Source of the DNA: Globicatella sulfidifaciens DSM 15739
GTDB taxonomy: Bacteria; Bacillota; Bacilli; Lactobacillales; Aerococcaceae
NCBI RefSeq assembly: GCF_900167405.1
Contig: NZ_FUWO01000008.1
Location: 1-64,000 of the forward strand
Reading direction: 5' to 3'
DNA: 64,000 nucleotides
Numbering within the stretch: position 1 is the stretch's first letter; each line of letters starts with the position of its first letter. The notes beneath the pieces are model-generated. The model had not been told where the DNA came from. It made no database searches and saw only the letters and a program-made list of their open reading frames with translations. This document shows positions 37,632 through 47,681 of this stretch, one piece after another. The position numbers and the translations under genes were made by a program.

Positions 37632-38477
37632 ATGACAGGCTTAGAGAATTATCATTTCGGTCAAGAGATGCAACATCGTGAATATCACCCAACTGACTTA
37701 GATTTCGAAAAACATATTCATCGAAGTTTTGAACTCTGGTTTTGTGAATACGGCGAGTTTCAAATTTCAATCGATGATCACATTTATACCTTAAAAACAA
37801 ATCAAATGCTTTTAATATTACCCTTCCAATCGCATGGCGTCCAATCATTTGTAAAAAATCAAGGACATATTTGGATCTTTTCTCCTGAATATATTGTTGA
37901 TTTTTTCCAACAAGTACAAGGTAAAAAATTTGCTTACCCTATTATTCAATTGTCGGAAAATGACGTATCAGATCTAATGGACAAATTATTTCAAAACGAT
38001 TCTATTTTTTCTCATAAATGGGCACTGTATCAAATATTGTCTCTTTACGAAAAACATACGGATCTTATTGACTCACAATTGAAAGATTCCATTACAGAAA
38101 AAATTGCATCATGGTTTTCTGAAAATTTCGATAAAAACAAGACATTATCCGATTTAAGTGAAGATATTGGGTATAGTAACGATTATTTATCTAAAATTAT
38201 TTCTTCTACTTTTGAATCGAACTTTTCTCATATTATGAATCAACACCGGATTAATCGTGCATGTTATTTATTATCTAATTCTAGTTATCCTATTACTGAA
38301 ATTTCAAATCTCGCTGGCTTCCAAAATGTTCGTACATTCAATCGCAACTTTTCAAAAATGATGGATATTACACCACGTGAATATCGCAATAGTACCTTTA
38401 ACTTAGAACATACCAACGCTAAAACAGACTTTTATACAGAAGCTTTCTTAAGAACTAATCAAATAAAAGGAAAATAA
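37632..38477 (+). CDS. AraC family regulator of the xylo-oligosaccharide operon
   Basis: A 281-residue AraC/XylS regulator: cupin sensor (about 1-110, with HIHRSFELWFCEYGEFQ) and C-terminal double helix-turn-helix (TLSDLSEDIGYSNDYLSKI and ITEISNLAGFQNVRTFNR). An AAAGGGG site precedes the ATG. It is divergent from the LplA-type operon, which it probably activates in response to an imported oligosaccharide. A strong terminator follows. Confidence 0.9.
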   Translation: MTGLENYHFGQEMQHREYHPTDLDFEKHIHRSFELWFCEYGEFQISIDDHIYTLKTNQMLLILPFQSHGVQSFVKNQGHIWIFSPEYIVDFFQQVQGKKFAYPIIQLSENDVSDLMDKLFQNDSIFSHKWALYQILSLYEKHTDLIDSQLKDSITEKIASWFSENFDKNKTLSDLSEDIGYSNDYLSKIISSTFESNFSHIMNQHRINRACYLLSNSSYPITEISNLAGFQNVRTFNRNFSKMMDITPREYRNSTFNLEHTNAKTDFYTEAFLRTNQIKGK

Positions 38478-38482
38478 TTTAA

Positions 38483-38530
38483 GGCTAGGTAAAGAACAAA
38501 TTACTTGTTGTTACCTAGCCGTATTTTTTT
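38483..38530 (+). terminator. Terminator of the second AraC regulator gene
   Basis: Stem ggctaggtaa with ttacctagcc plus a following T7 run. It also lies between convergent genes and may act for the GH39 gene from the other side. Confidence 0.85.
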
Positions 38531-38582
38531 GAGTTGGTTTATAATATAAGTTAAATTATCATTATTTCCAACTTTAGTTTCA

Positions 38583-40052
38583 TTATATTCTATCAATATA
38601 AAAGCCACGATCACTCTTAATCTTTACTGATTTTAAGGTTATTAAGCCAATTTCATGTGATTTAATTTCCACTTCAAAATCACCGTCTTTTAGTAAATCA
38701 GATATTAATTTTGGCTGTGCTCCTTGTTTTATCAAAGTAAGATGTTCTTTATTCAATGAAGCTGGCTCACCTAAATCATGCCAAACTTTTCTTGGATTAG
38801 TTGTTTTGGGACTGACCACCTGGTGAATCATGGATTGCGTTCCTTTCATCCCATTAATCTTAAAATGTATTTTTAAACTTTCTTCTGCAAAATTCCAGTA
38901 AACAATTCGTACATTTTTGTCTTTATCAGTAGTAATAATCACATTGTTATCACGGTATATACAATTAGGATAAAGTTGTTTAAAGAAATAAAAAGTCCAA
39001 TAAGTTGGTTTCGGTATATTGCCATTTGCAACAAGACCGAATCCTCCATGAAACGGGGTAAAGGGCACCCCCATCTCTTCAAAGACATCTCCAAAAGTCC
39101 AATATGAATACAACTGAGATGTATCCCCTAATTGCGACAACAAATAAGCAACATAAGCAGCATTTAGATTAGTATCATGTAATGGTGTGTCTGGTCGATA
39201 TGAGGTATTAAATTCTGTAATATGAATTGGTAATCCTTTAAATTCCTCAAAGCTTTCAATTGTTTGACGGGTAACTGACAATTCTTCCAATGATTCATCG
39301 GGGTTTCTTAATGTGGTATAACTATAATGCCCATCCACAGTTGGTTGATCAATGGTATAAAAATGACGAGTAAAATAATCCAATGCAATCTCGCGTTCAC
39401 GACAGAACTCTAAAAATTTAGGATGCCAAGTCTCTTCTACACCGCCACACACTGCGGGACCCCCTACTTTAAATTTTGGATTAAAAGCTTTTATTGCTTT
39501 AAAAGTCACTTCAAATAATTTGAAGTACTCTTCCATATCGGCATTTTCCCAAAAACCAGGTAAATTAGGTTCATTCCAAACTTCAATTGGCCAGCTTAAA
39601 ACTTCATCTTCTCCATATCGCTCCATTAAATGTTGTAAAGTTACAACAACTAAATCGGTCCATTTTTGATAATCTTTGGGCGGTGTCACTTGGCCTTTCC
39701 AATAGAAGACTGTTTGGGTACCAGAAGCTAATTCTTCGGGCATAAATCCTAATTCAAGATAAGGTTTTAAACCTATCTCTTGATAAAAGTCCATGACTAA
39801 GTCTAAGTAGGTAAAATTATATTCAACGTGAGTTTTGCCGTCTTTATCTTGATATTCATGATAAATCGCCATATCATCTAAAAAAAGACCATGGCCACGA
39901 ATATACTTAAATCCAATTGTTTCTTGAACATATCTTAATTGCTTTTGATAATTTTCTTGTAGTGCTAGTCCCATCCGCCCGGTTCCAATACATAAATCAC
40001 TATGATTATTAAATTGGATACCTTCTGACTTCATATCCAGTTCTATCTTCAT
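38583..40052 (-). CDS. Beta-xylosidase, GH39
   Basis: A 489-residue GH39 enzyme without signal peptide. The acid/base Glu is in IEVWNEPNLPGFW and the nucleophile Glu in IHITEFNTSY. The TIM barrel is followed by a beta-sandwich. The predicted substrate is xylo-oligosaccharides; iduronidase activity, also in GH39, is unlikely in this setting. It is the last gene of the second hemicellulose operon, 20 bases after the esterase gene. Confidence 0.9.
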   Translation of the reverse strand: MKIELDMKSEGIQFNNHSDLCIGTGRMGLALQENYQKQLRYVQETIGFKYIRGHGLFLDDMAIYHEYQDKDGKTHVEYNFTYLDLVMDFYQEIGLKPYLELGFMPEELASGTQTVFYWKGQVTPPKDYQKWTDLVVVTLQHLMERYGEDEVLSWPIEVWNEPNLPGFWENADMEEYFKLFEVTFKAIKAFNPKFKVGGPAVCGGVEETWHPKFLEFCREREIALDYFTRHFYTIDQPTVDGHYSYTTLRNPDESLEELSVTRQTIESFEEFKGLPIHITEFNTSYRPDTPLHDTNLNAAYVAYLLSQLGDTSQLYSYWTFGDVFEEMGVPFTPFHGGFGLVANGNIPKPTYWTFYFFKQLYPNCIYRDNNVIITTDKDKNVRIVYWNFAEESLKIHFKINGMKGTQSMIHQVVSPKTTNPRKVWHDLGEPASLNKEHLTLIKQGAQPKLISDLLKDGDFEVEIKSHEIGLITLKSVKIKSDRGFYIDRI

Positions 40053-40072
40053 GAAATTCTCCTCTCAAAAAT

Positions 40073-41725
40073 TTAATTCGATAATGCAAACGGCATCAGG
40101 GGGTGATGTAATTCGTTGTATATATTCACTTCATAAAAAGCCGTTTTAGCAAAATTGATTTTAATATCACGCAAAGGTGCTATTGCTGGTGATTCGATAA
40201 TCATTTGATTGCCACTTAAGTTTACTTTTACTTCTTTATCAGTTATGCCATCAACTATTATTTCTAGTCCATTGATACCATCCGTTATTGGAGGGATAAA
40301 AGTATCCGGTATTTCTGCTAATTCAAATCCATTATAACTTTCAAAATCACGTTCTTCTTTGACTAATTGTTGACAATTTTCGATTATAACAATTGCTTTT
40401 CCGTCTTCAACATTCAACTTTTTAGCTCGTGGAGCATAAGCAGGTGCAGGATTTCCAAAATCAATGTGGTCAACTAATTGATACAATCTTTCCGCTAATA
40501 CCTTTTTATTTTTTGGATGAATATCAAAAATATTGCCAACATCTGATGAACTGATTAAGTAATTATCCGGAACGGAATCAGCAATGAGTTCTTGTTCCTC
40601 ACGTATTTTAACAAACTTGGAACCCTCATTGCCTAACCATTCACCAAACGGCGCAATTTGTACAACATAGAACGGAAGGTATGTTTGCTTTTTATTACGT
40701 TCTAACCATGCCTCACGCCACGACTGCACCATCTGTTTGAATAAATTATGATAATGTTCGGCTAAATCACAATCACTCTCACCCTGATACCATAAAACAC
40801 CTTTAATGCTAAATCCCGCTATAGGGGCTATCATTTGTTCAAATAAACCCCCTGGCTCTTTTACATCTTGAGGACCCACTTCGGTCATTTCTTCATAGGT
40901 CAATTCTGATATATTAATCTTTTCACCATTGATTTCAATCCAATTAGCCGACTTAGGTTGGGACGCTTCATCTGCCTGAATTTTTTCTAGAACACTTGGT
41001 AAATAGGTATTTTTAATCACATGACTAAAACCCTCATAGCTTTCTTGACTTGATAAAAGTGGTCGGACAGCCTCTTTAATACCATAGTAACGCTCTAAAT
41101 CTAAGTTAGACACAATTTCATTAAAATTATCCATGTAAAATTTTAATTGCGGATTCTTACTTAGGGCTGCTTTCGGGGTCCAACTAACAGCACTCGTTCC
41201 GCCCCAATTACTTGAAACTATCCCTACTGGAATGCCTTTTTCACGCATTTTTTTAGCGAAATAATATCCAATGGCACACATCTCAGGAATGGTTGAAGGT
41301 TCAGCACTCACCCAACGATCCCATTGATTCCATTGCTTAAATCCTAATTCACGTTCTCCTTCAAACGAATATTGTCCGACTGTATACATTCTTAAATGTG
41401 GGTCCGTATTCGTTATTTCTTCCTCCAGATGTTGTTCATAACGCATCCAAAATTCCATATTGCTTTGCCCACCTGCTAACCAAATCTCGCCTATATCCAC
41501 ATTCTTTAACTCAATGTCATTTACTTTCAATGTAACATTCACTTGTGCAGGCTGCTCAGGAATTAGGATAGAAAAGCTTCCTTTCAAAACTTGCTCTTGA
41601 TGGATCAATTCTTCATTTAAATGGACAGATACCGTCTCATCTTGGTCACTCGTTCCAAAGATAGCAATTGGTTTTTCTCTTTGCAGAACCATATTATCTG
41701 TAAAAATACTGGCTAATGTTATCAA
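40073..41725 (-). CDS. SGNH-type acetylesterase (sialate-O-acetylesterase/acetylxylan esterase family)
   Basis: A 550-residue protein of the SASA/DUF303 family. Block I is AGGQSNMEFWM with the nucleophile Ser, followed by the oxyanion Gly, the WYQGESDC block, and the Asp/His pair in FDIHPKNK. The N- and C-termini are beta-rich. No signal peptide, so it acts on imported material. In xylan loci such enzymes remove O-acetyl groups from xylose; a sialic-acid role is not supported by any neighbour. Confidence 0.82.
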   Translation of the reverse strand: MITLASIFTDNMVLQREKPIAIFGTSDQDETVSVHLNEELIHQEQVLKGSFSILIPEQPAQVNVTLKVNDIELKNVDIGEIWLAGGQSNMEFWMRYEQHLEEEITNTDPHLRMYTVGQYSFEGERELGFKQWNQWDRWVSAEPSTIPEMCAIGYYFAKKMREKGIPVGIVSSNWGGTSAVSWTPKAALSKNPQLKFYMDNFNEIVSNLDLERYYGIKEAVRPLLSSQESYEGFSHVIKNTYLPSVLEKIQADEASQPKSANWIEINGEKINISELTYEEMTEVGPQDVKEPGGLFEQMIAPIAGFSIKGVLWYQGESDCDLAEHYHNLFKQMVQSWREAWLERNKKQTYLPFYVVQIAPFGEWLGNEGSKFVKIREEQELIADSVPDNYLISSSDVGNIFDIHPKNKKVLAERLYQLVDHIDFGNPAPAYAPRAKKLNVEDGKAIVIIENCQQLVKEERDFESYNGFELAEIPDTFIPPITDGINGLEIIVDGITDKEVKVNLSGNQMIIESPAIAPLRDIKINFAKTAFYEVNIYNELHHPLMPFALSN

Positions 41726-41750
41726 ATTATCACCTCATTTAATGCACGAA

Positions 41751-41800
41751 GGTAAGTGGACTAGGAGTATAGGCATGGTCACTCCATTGGTCCACTTACC
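41751..41800. repeat. Nested inverted repeat between the aldo/keto reductase remnant and the esterase gene
   Basis: Perfect 11-bp outer arms ggtaagtggac/gtccacttacc and 5-bp inner arms ggagt/actcc. There is no T run on either side, so it is not a classic terminator. It could limit readthrough into the esterase gene or be a relic. Confidence 0.5.
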
Positions 41801-41809
41801 GACGCTAAT

Positions 41810-42777
41810 TTATCCTATTTTTCGATTGAATTTTTTAAATTCAAATAAGGCATCTATTTCTTGCTCTATCTCAGGTGTTATTTCAACTGCTAACGCTTTT
41901 AAATTATTCTCTAACCGCTCAGGTTTAGTTGCACCGGTAATCAAACATGAGATAGCTGATTTTCTTAAAGCCCACGCAAGAGAAACGCTTGCTAAATCCG
42001 TGTCCAAGCGGTCGAAAGTTTTTATTAGAGCTTCCACTTTTTCTAAATTTTCTTCAGTCAACATCGCTTGTATTTTGTCTTGATAGGTAGCCCGTGAACC
42101 TTCAGGTATTGCTTGACCTTGACGGTATTTACCTGTTAAGAGCCCTTGTGATAAGGGAGAAAATGACACAATCCCAACCCCATGGCGTTCGCACACATCC
42201 ATCACCTCTTTTTCAATATAACATCAAAAATATTATATTGTGGTTGAATCACAGAAATTGGATGTAATCCCATTTCCTTTATTATGATGAGTGCTTCTAA
42301 TAATTGAACTGGCGTCCATTCACTCACTCCATAATACCACACTTTGCCTTGATCAACTAAATCACTCAATGATTGTAGTGTTTCTTCTAAAGGTGTTTCA
42401 TGATCAAACCGATGGCAAAAATACATATCTAAATAAGTCGTTTGCATATTTACTAATGACTGCTCAATGGTTTCAAAGAGATGTTTTCTTGATAATCCCC
42501 TTCCATTAGCATCTTTTCCTGCTGGGAAAAACACCTTGCTGGACAATACTAACTCTTTACGTGGATACTTTTGTTAAATTTGCCCTAAAAATCGTTCAGC
42601 TGCACCGCCACTATAAGCATCGGCACAATCAATAAAATTTACGCCCTTCGAAATTGCTTAATCAATAGTCGCTTCAGCAACATCTTGAGTTTTTTGGTCA
42701 CTAACATCAGTCATCCAACTACCAATCGCAATTTCACTAACTTTTAGGCCAATTTTTCCTAAACGACGATATCTCAT
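41810..42777 (-). pseudogene. Aldo/keto reductase, broken by two stop codons and a frameshift
   Basis: The full length can be read from MRYRRLGKIGLKVSEIAIG at 42777 to the TAG at 41810, giving an aldo/keto reductase of the YghZ/potassium-channel beta-subunit-like group (NADPH-dependent aldehyde or ketone reduction). Lesions: TAA at 42658-42660 (before AISKGVNFIDCADAY), TAA at 42574-42576 (after AERFLGQI), and a one-base deletion near 42221 that shifts NIFDRYIEKEVMD out of frame. The catalytic Tyr of DCADAYSGG is still readable. It is clearly inactive. Confidence 0.92.
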
Positions 42778-42795
42778 ACTTTTCCCCTTTACTTC

Positions 42796-43041
42796 CTACC
42801 ATTTACCTACCGGACAACGCTTATGATTTAATGCTGAACGAAACTGATAAAAGCAACCACATTTACTACACGTTTCTTGATTGCGAAATGGACAATTTAG
42901 ACAGATCTGTTGTCTTTGTAGCCAAACCTCATCTGAGACACGATCCAATTCAAGTGCTAACTGATCTTCAATCAGTTGTGATACATCAATCTTCATTAGT
43001 TCTTCTTTGGTTTCACATCCAAAACACGGTCGTTTTTCCAT
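42796..43041 (-). CDS. Small zinc-ribbon-like protein, DUF6171 type
   Basis: An 81-residue protein with seven Cys, most in pairs: CFGC near the start, CLNC in the middle, then CSKCGC and a final CPVGKW. This spacing matches small DUF6171-type proteins of unknown function. The gene ends 19 bases before the aldo/keto reductase remnant starts and follows the GH51 gene by three bases, so it is co-transcribed with sugar genes, perhaps only by position. Confidence 0.6.
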   Translation of the reverse strand: MEKRPCFGCETKEELMKIDVSQLIEDQLALELDRVSDEVWLQRQQICLNCPFRNQETCSKCGCFYQFRSALNHKRCPVGKW

Positions 43042-43044
43042 AGG

Positions 43045-44484
43045 CTAGATCGCTACTTGGACTGTCACAACCGACATTGGCGCTACTTTAACTTCTAATG
43101 TTTGATCAAAGATTTGTACTTCTTCCACATCTTGAATTGTAACTGTCTCTGGGTGAGAAAAATCATTATAATCATCCATTTTTTCGCCTTTTATTCCTTT
43201 TGCAGAAAGGATTGACTTCGCATTGATATTATCAATGCTAATGGTTTCATTTTCAGTCAATGAAAAATTACAGATAGAAATAGTCATCACTTGGTCTTTT
43301 TTTGAAATGGTATAGGTGATCGTTTCACTTTCGTCACCAAAACTTTCAACAAACTCAGCCTCATGATGTTCTTTATATAAATCAAAAACATGATAAGTAG
43401 GTGTTTTAACCATTTCGGCACCTTCTGTCAATACCATTGATTGCAACACATTGACTGTTTGAGCGATATTTGCCATATGTACTCGTTCAGCATGTTTATG
43501 GAAAATATTGAATGTAATGGCTGCCACCATAGCATCACGAATTGAATTTTGTTGATATAAGAATCCCGGGTTTGTACCTGGTTCAACCGCTAACCAAGTT
43601 CCCCATTCATCCACAATTAATCCTACTCGTTTTTCTGGATCATATTGGTCCATAATTGCGGAATGACGTGTAATTAATTCATCCATATATTGAGCATGTT
43701 TAATTAATGACCACCATTCTTTTTCCTCAAAACCAGTTGCTGGACCTTTATCTTCCCACGCACCCGTCATTGCATAATGGTGCAGACTAAGACCGTCCAT
43801 AAAACGCCCCGCGTTTTTCATTAATACTTCTGTCCAATAATAATCATCTACAGTTGGGCCACAAGCAATTTTATAAATCGGTTGTTCTCCATACTGACGA
43901 ACATAAGTTTGGTAACGGCGATACTCATCGGCATAATACTCAGCGCGCATATTACCACCACATCCCCAACTTTCATTACCGACACCAAAGAATTTCATTT
44001 TCCAAGGTTCATCTTGTCCATTTTCACGTCTTTGGTTAGCCATTGGCGATTCTCCAGCCATGGTGATATATTCCACCCACTCTTGCATTTCTTGAACTGT
44101 GCCACTGCCCACATTGCCATTAACATAAGCATCACATTCTAATTGCTTAATCAATTCAAAAAACTCATGTGTTCCAAAATGGTTATTCTCTGTTACACCG
44201 CCCCAATGGGTATTCACCATTTTATTACGAGTTTCCTTTGGACCAATACCATCTTTCCAATGATACTCATCCGCAAAACATCCTCCTGGCCAACGCAATA
44301 CTGGTATTTTAATATTTTTTAGTGCTTCAACGACATCTTGTCGCATTCCGTTCACATTTGGAATTTCAGAATCTTCGCCTACATAAATGCCTCCATAAAT
44401 ACAACGTCCTAAATGTTCAGCAAAATGACCATAGATATATTTCGAAATTTTTGGTCCCTTTTTATTAATAACTGTAACTTTCAT
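43045..44484 (-). CDS. abfA: Alpha-L-arabinofuranosidase, GH51
   Basis: A 479-residue cytosolic GH51 enzyme. The acid/base Glu is in [12 protein letters not shown] and the nucleophile Glu in [10 protein letters not shown]. It removes arabinose side groups from arabinoxylo- or arabino-oligosaccharides, clearing the backbone for the xylosidases. It lies 15 bases after the GH120 gene. Confidence 0.94.
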   Translation of the reverse strand: MKVTVINKKGPKISKYIYGHFAEHLGRCIYGGIYVGEDSEIPNVNGMRQDVVEALKNIKIPVLRWPGGCFADEYHWKDGIGPKETRNKMVNTHWGGVTENNHFGTHEFFELIKQLECDAYVNGNVGSGTVQEMQEWVEYITMAGESPMANQRRENGQDEPWKMKFFGVGNESWGCGGNMRAEYYADEYRRYQTYVRQYGEQPIYKIACGPTVDDYYWTEVLMKNAGRFMDGLSLHHYAMTGAWEDKGPATGFEEKEWWSLIKHAQYMDELITRHSAIMDQYDPEKRVGLIVDEWGTWLAVEPGTNPGFLYQQNSIRDAMVAAITFNIFHKHAERVHMANIAQTVNVLQSMVLTEGAEMVKTPTYHVFDLYKEHHEAEFVESFGDESETITYTISKKDQVMTISICNFSLTENETISIDNINAKSILSAKGIKGEKMDDYNDFSHPETVTIQDVEEVQIFDQTLEVKVAPMSVVTVQVAI

Positions 44485-44499
44485 GTTACGCCTCCTCTT

Positions 44500-46467
44500 T
44501 TATTTTTTGATAAATTCATATGAATCTTCTAAAGTAGCAAATGGTCCTGGATACGGTGTTAAGTCACGATGATTGCCATAGAAATCTTGATTGAAAATAA
44601 TATCTGTTTCATCGGCACTTTCAAAACGTTGTTCTGGTTCAAAAGCAACTCCTAGCATTTCAGTTTGAATTAAATTTACCTTAAATGCATTCAGATACTC
44701 CGCAATATTGGTTTCTAAAGTGTAATGTCCGTCATGCTCGATTAGTTCCAATTTAATGGATTCTTCTAAAGTTAATTGATTTTCTTCTTTAGCAAAGGCT
44801 TCCGCGCCATTTAAATAAACATTACCATTAATCCAAACTGGTAACTTGCCAAAATGAGCATTATGCATTTTCATCATGCTAGGAAACTCATTTTCTAATT
44901 CAAAATCTTTTATCCAGTCTTCATATAAAGGATATTCATTAAATAGCGAAGTGCCTGTAACAGCCTCATTTTTATCTTGTCCCCATTTTTGAATAAAGAT
45001 ATTATTGTAAATACGATGATCCCCATGCAAGAAAGTCATAAACCCTGCCACTTCTGTACGATGCTGAATATGATAAGGGGTATAACGCATATCAGTACGT
45101 CCATCCTCTAAAGTTGAATCGGTGCCCCCTCCAATAGATATAAATGGTCCCGAACACAAGTTATGAATAATCGCACATCCTTGGGAGGCAATACGCATTG
45201 AATGTTTTGATAAGCAAACATTATTGTCAATAATCGTTGGTCCATGACTTACTTCAACAAAAATATCTTGATTTAATTGTCCTTTTTCAATATCACCTTT
45301 TGGTGGATGATTATCATGTAAGAAGTTTTGAGTTAAACGCGTTCCTTGAGCTTGCCAATCACACCAAATCCCCATAAAACAATGATGAATATGATTGCGT
45401 CTCATTAGAACATCAATGGCCGCATGAATTTTAATACCTGCGACTTCTGCCCCAATTAATTCCTGCATGATATTTATATGGTGAATGTGATTATCTTCAA
45501 TTGTTGAGAAGACTGCTCCCATACGTCCTACAATACCGGCTTGCTCACAATGATGAATATGATTACGTCGAACAAGATGGTGTCCGATATTTTCTTTGGT
45601 CCATCCATGATATTGACCACGGCAAACAGCATCTCTTTCCATTTGAGTTGGTGTTTTAAGATGACGATGCGTGAAATACTGGTCATTCTCCGGATCACGA
45701 TATTTACCTAAGGAAATGCCTACACATTTACTATGACTCACTTCACAGTCTTCAATGACCCACCCTTTAGACCAATGCGGGCCAATTAAGCCATCTTGGA
45801 AGGATGCCGGTGGAGCCCAAGTGGTAGCCGCCATTATTAATTTAAATCCAGATACTTGAATATAATTTCGCCCTGTTTCTTTAGGCATGAAGACTCTTCG
45901 TCTAACATTTATTTCAACATTTTCCTCATTAGGATTCTTGCCATGAAAATTTGCGTAAATTTCAGTATATTCCCCATTTTGTTTTGTATACCATTTGTAA
46001 ATTGATTTTTCAGGTTCCCAAGAACGTTCGTCCACTTCACCTTTAAGACAATCTTCTAGACTTTGAACTTCATAGAAAGTGAGATCATTCATATAAACAG
46101 CTCCGGTATGATTAATTGCAGGTCCGAAATACCAATCTCCCCAAACTAATGTCGTATATGGATTATAGTCACCAAACGTATCATTATGAATGGATACTTT
46201 CCAAACATTATCTTGATAGGGTTCCCAGTTTGTAATACGTTCAGCACCTGAAATAATAGCACCTAAGGGTTCGGTTGAGCGATAGATGATGGGATTACCC
46301 TCTTCGCCACCATTAACGGGACTAACATATTCACGATATAATCCAGGAGCCACTAAAACCTCATCGCCAGCAACCGCAATTTTAGCAGCATCGTTAATAT
46401 GCTTGAATGGTTTTTCTTTCGAACCATCCCCATCATATTTTGCTCTAGCATTGACATAAATTAACAA
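44500..46467 (-). CDS. Beta-xylosidase, GH120 (right-handed beta-helix)
   Basis: A 655-residue parallel beta-helix protein with no signal peptide. Segments such as FGDYNPYTTLVWGDWYF, ATTWAPPASFQDGLIGPHWS and GWVIEDCEVSHSKC match, from memory, the Thermoanaerobacterium saccharolyticum XylC family, the founding GH120 beta-xylosidase. The later AGIKIHAAIDVLMRRNHIHH and CDWQAQGTRLTQNFLHD regions also match. It should release xylose from xylo-oligosaccharides. It is the first gene of an operon with GH51 and later the SGNH esterase and GH39, divergent from the third AraC regulator. Confidence 0.88.
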   Translation of the reverse strand: MLIYVNARAKYDGDGSKEKPFKHINDAAKIAVAGDEVLVAPGLYREYVSPVNGGEEGNPIIYRSTEPLGAIISGAERITNWEPYQDNVWKVSIHNDTFGDYNPYTTLVWGDWYFGPAINHTGAVYMNDLTFYEVQSLEDCLKGEVDERSWEPEKSIYKWYTKQNGEYTEIYANFHGKNPNEENVEINVRRRVFMPKETGRNYIQVSGFKLIMAATTWAPPASFQDGLIGPHWSKGWVIEDCEVSHSKCVGISLGKYRDPENDQYFTHRHLKTPTQMERDAVCRGQYHGWTKENIGHHLVRRNHIHHCEQAGIVGRMGAVFSTIEDNHIHHINIMQELIGAEVAGIKIHAAIDVLMRRNHIHHCFMGIWCDWQAQGTRLTQNFLHDNHPPKGDIEKGQLNQDIFVEVSHGPTIIDNNVCLSKHSMRIASQGCAIIHNLCSGPFISIGGGTDSTLEDGRTDMRYTPYHIQHRTEVAGFMTFLHGDHRIYNNIFIQKWGQDKNEAVTGTSLFNEYPLYEDWIKDFELENEFPSMMKMHNAHFGKLPVWINGNVYLNGAEAFAKEENQLTLEESIKLELIEHDGHYTLETNIAEYLNAFKVNLIQTEMLGVAFEPEQRFESADETDIIFNQDFYGNHRDLTPYPGPFATLEDSYEFIKK

Positions 46468-46524
46468 GTTATTCCTCCTAACATTTTATTACTATACAAC
46501 TCATCATCTTTATACTATAATAAA

Positions 46525-46538
46525 TGAAAGCGTATAAA
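46525..46538. promoter_or_regulatory. Candidate cre site between GH120 and AraC genes
   Basis: TGAAAGCGTATAAA matches 12 of the 14 cre consensus positions, with the central CG kept. It lies in the divergent region and overlaps the 5' end of the AraC transcript. Confidence 0.4.
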
Positions 46539-46568
46539 AATATCCATTTTGAACAACTTGGAGGAAAT

Positions 46569-47663
46569 ATGTATCCTAAACAAACTCAATTAAACAATTT
46601 GTTATTTAGTCAACTTAATCCAGATGCCGTTCCATCATCTGAAAATTCACATCTGCATCTTAGTCACAAATCTAATACTGATTTAGTTATTTATGATATT
46701 TCGATGCCCTATTTAATTTTATACCAGGCTTTATATCCAACATTAAATCGAAGTATCTATTTTGAATTTAGCGAACAACACAAAAAGCAGTTCATTTCAA
46801 CCTATGAAGCTACTACTCAAACCGAGATGCCCATGCATTCACACGACTTTTATGAGTTAACGATTGTCTTGTCTGGAGAATGTAAAATGAAAATCGAAAA
46901 TGAAATTGTCAGTTTTAAAGCTGGAGATTGCTGGTTTGGTAATAAGAATATTCATCATAAGGAATTCATGGATTGTGAACTGGAAATTGTCCAATTTCTG
47001 TTTAAGGAAGAGTATATCATCGAAATTTTTGATAATAACTTAGCCTATAATGAAGAAAATATTCCCTCATCTTTAAGTTCATTTTTTTCGAAATTATTCC
47101 ATCGAAATAATAAAAATCCATTTTATAATAGTAAAGAATATGTTGACATTCGTATTAAAGATTTTCAGCATTTGACAATAATTCATCAATTTATTAATGA
47201 ATTGATGACAGAACTATTGTTTGGTTATCATGGTAAAAGCCATATTATGAAGGGACTAATATGTAAATTATTTTATTTTTTAGAAGATAAAGCTGTTTTT
47301 AATATTGAAACCCATCTAGCGCAATTAACTACGGAAGAACACATTTTGTTTACGATAGCTTCTGCCTATAAAGATAAAATGGGCTTATTTTCTCGTAAAG
47401 AAATAGAAGAGTTAACGGGGTATAATGGTAATTATGTCGCTAGAATTGTCAAAAAAAATACCGGGATGAATTTATTAGATTACGGGAAAATCTTTTTATT
47501 AGAACACGCTCGACAGCTCTTAATTAACACCAACCTTAGTGTTCAAGAAATTGTAGAAAAATTAGGTTACTCGAATCGTTATTATTTTAATCGTATCTTT
47601 ATTGAGCGCTATCAGGTCACACCATCTGAATTTAGAAAACTCAACCGCATGAAGAGTAATTAA
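46569..47663 (+). CDS. AraC family regulator of the GH120-GH51 operon
   Basis: About 364 residues from the ATG at 46569, chosen because GGAGG lies just upstream; an earlier ATG at 46524 lacks one. A cupin domain (EMPMHSHDFYELTIVLSGEC, about residues 95-160) and a C-terminal double helix-turn-helix (FSRKEIEELTGYNGNYVARI and VQEIVEKLGYSNRYYFNRIF) are visible. Probable activator of the divergent arabinoxylan operon. Confidence 0.88.
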   Translation: MYPKQTQLNNLLFSQLNPDAVPSSENSHLHLSHKSNTDLVIYDISMPYLILYQALYPTLNRSIYFEFSEQHKKQFISTYEATTQTEMPMHSHDFYELTIVLSGECKMKIENEIVSFKAGDCWFGNKNIHHKEFMDCELEIVQFLFKEEYIIEIFDNNLAYNEENIPSSLSSFFSKLFHRNNKNPFYNSKEYVDIRIKDFQHLTIIHQFINELMTELLFGYHGKSHIMKGLICKLFYFLEDKAVFNIETHLAQLTTEEHILFTIASAYKDKMGLFSRKEIEELTGYNGNYVARIVKKNTGMNLLDYGKIFLLEHARQLLINTNLSVQEIVEKLGYSNRYYFNRIFIERYQVTPSEFRKLNRMKSN

Positions 47664-47681
47664 TATATACCATATATATTA

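Noticed and set aside
42202-42546. Two short ORFs read as separate aldo/keto reductase genes
   Set aside because: They are collinear pieces of one family member joined by a one-base frameshift, so a single pseudogene is reported.
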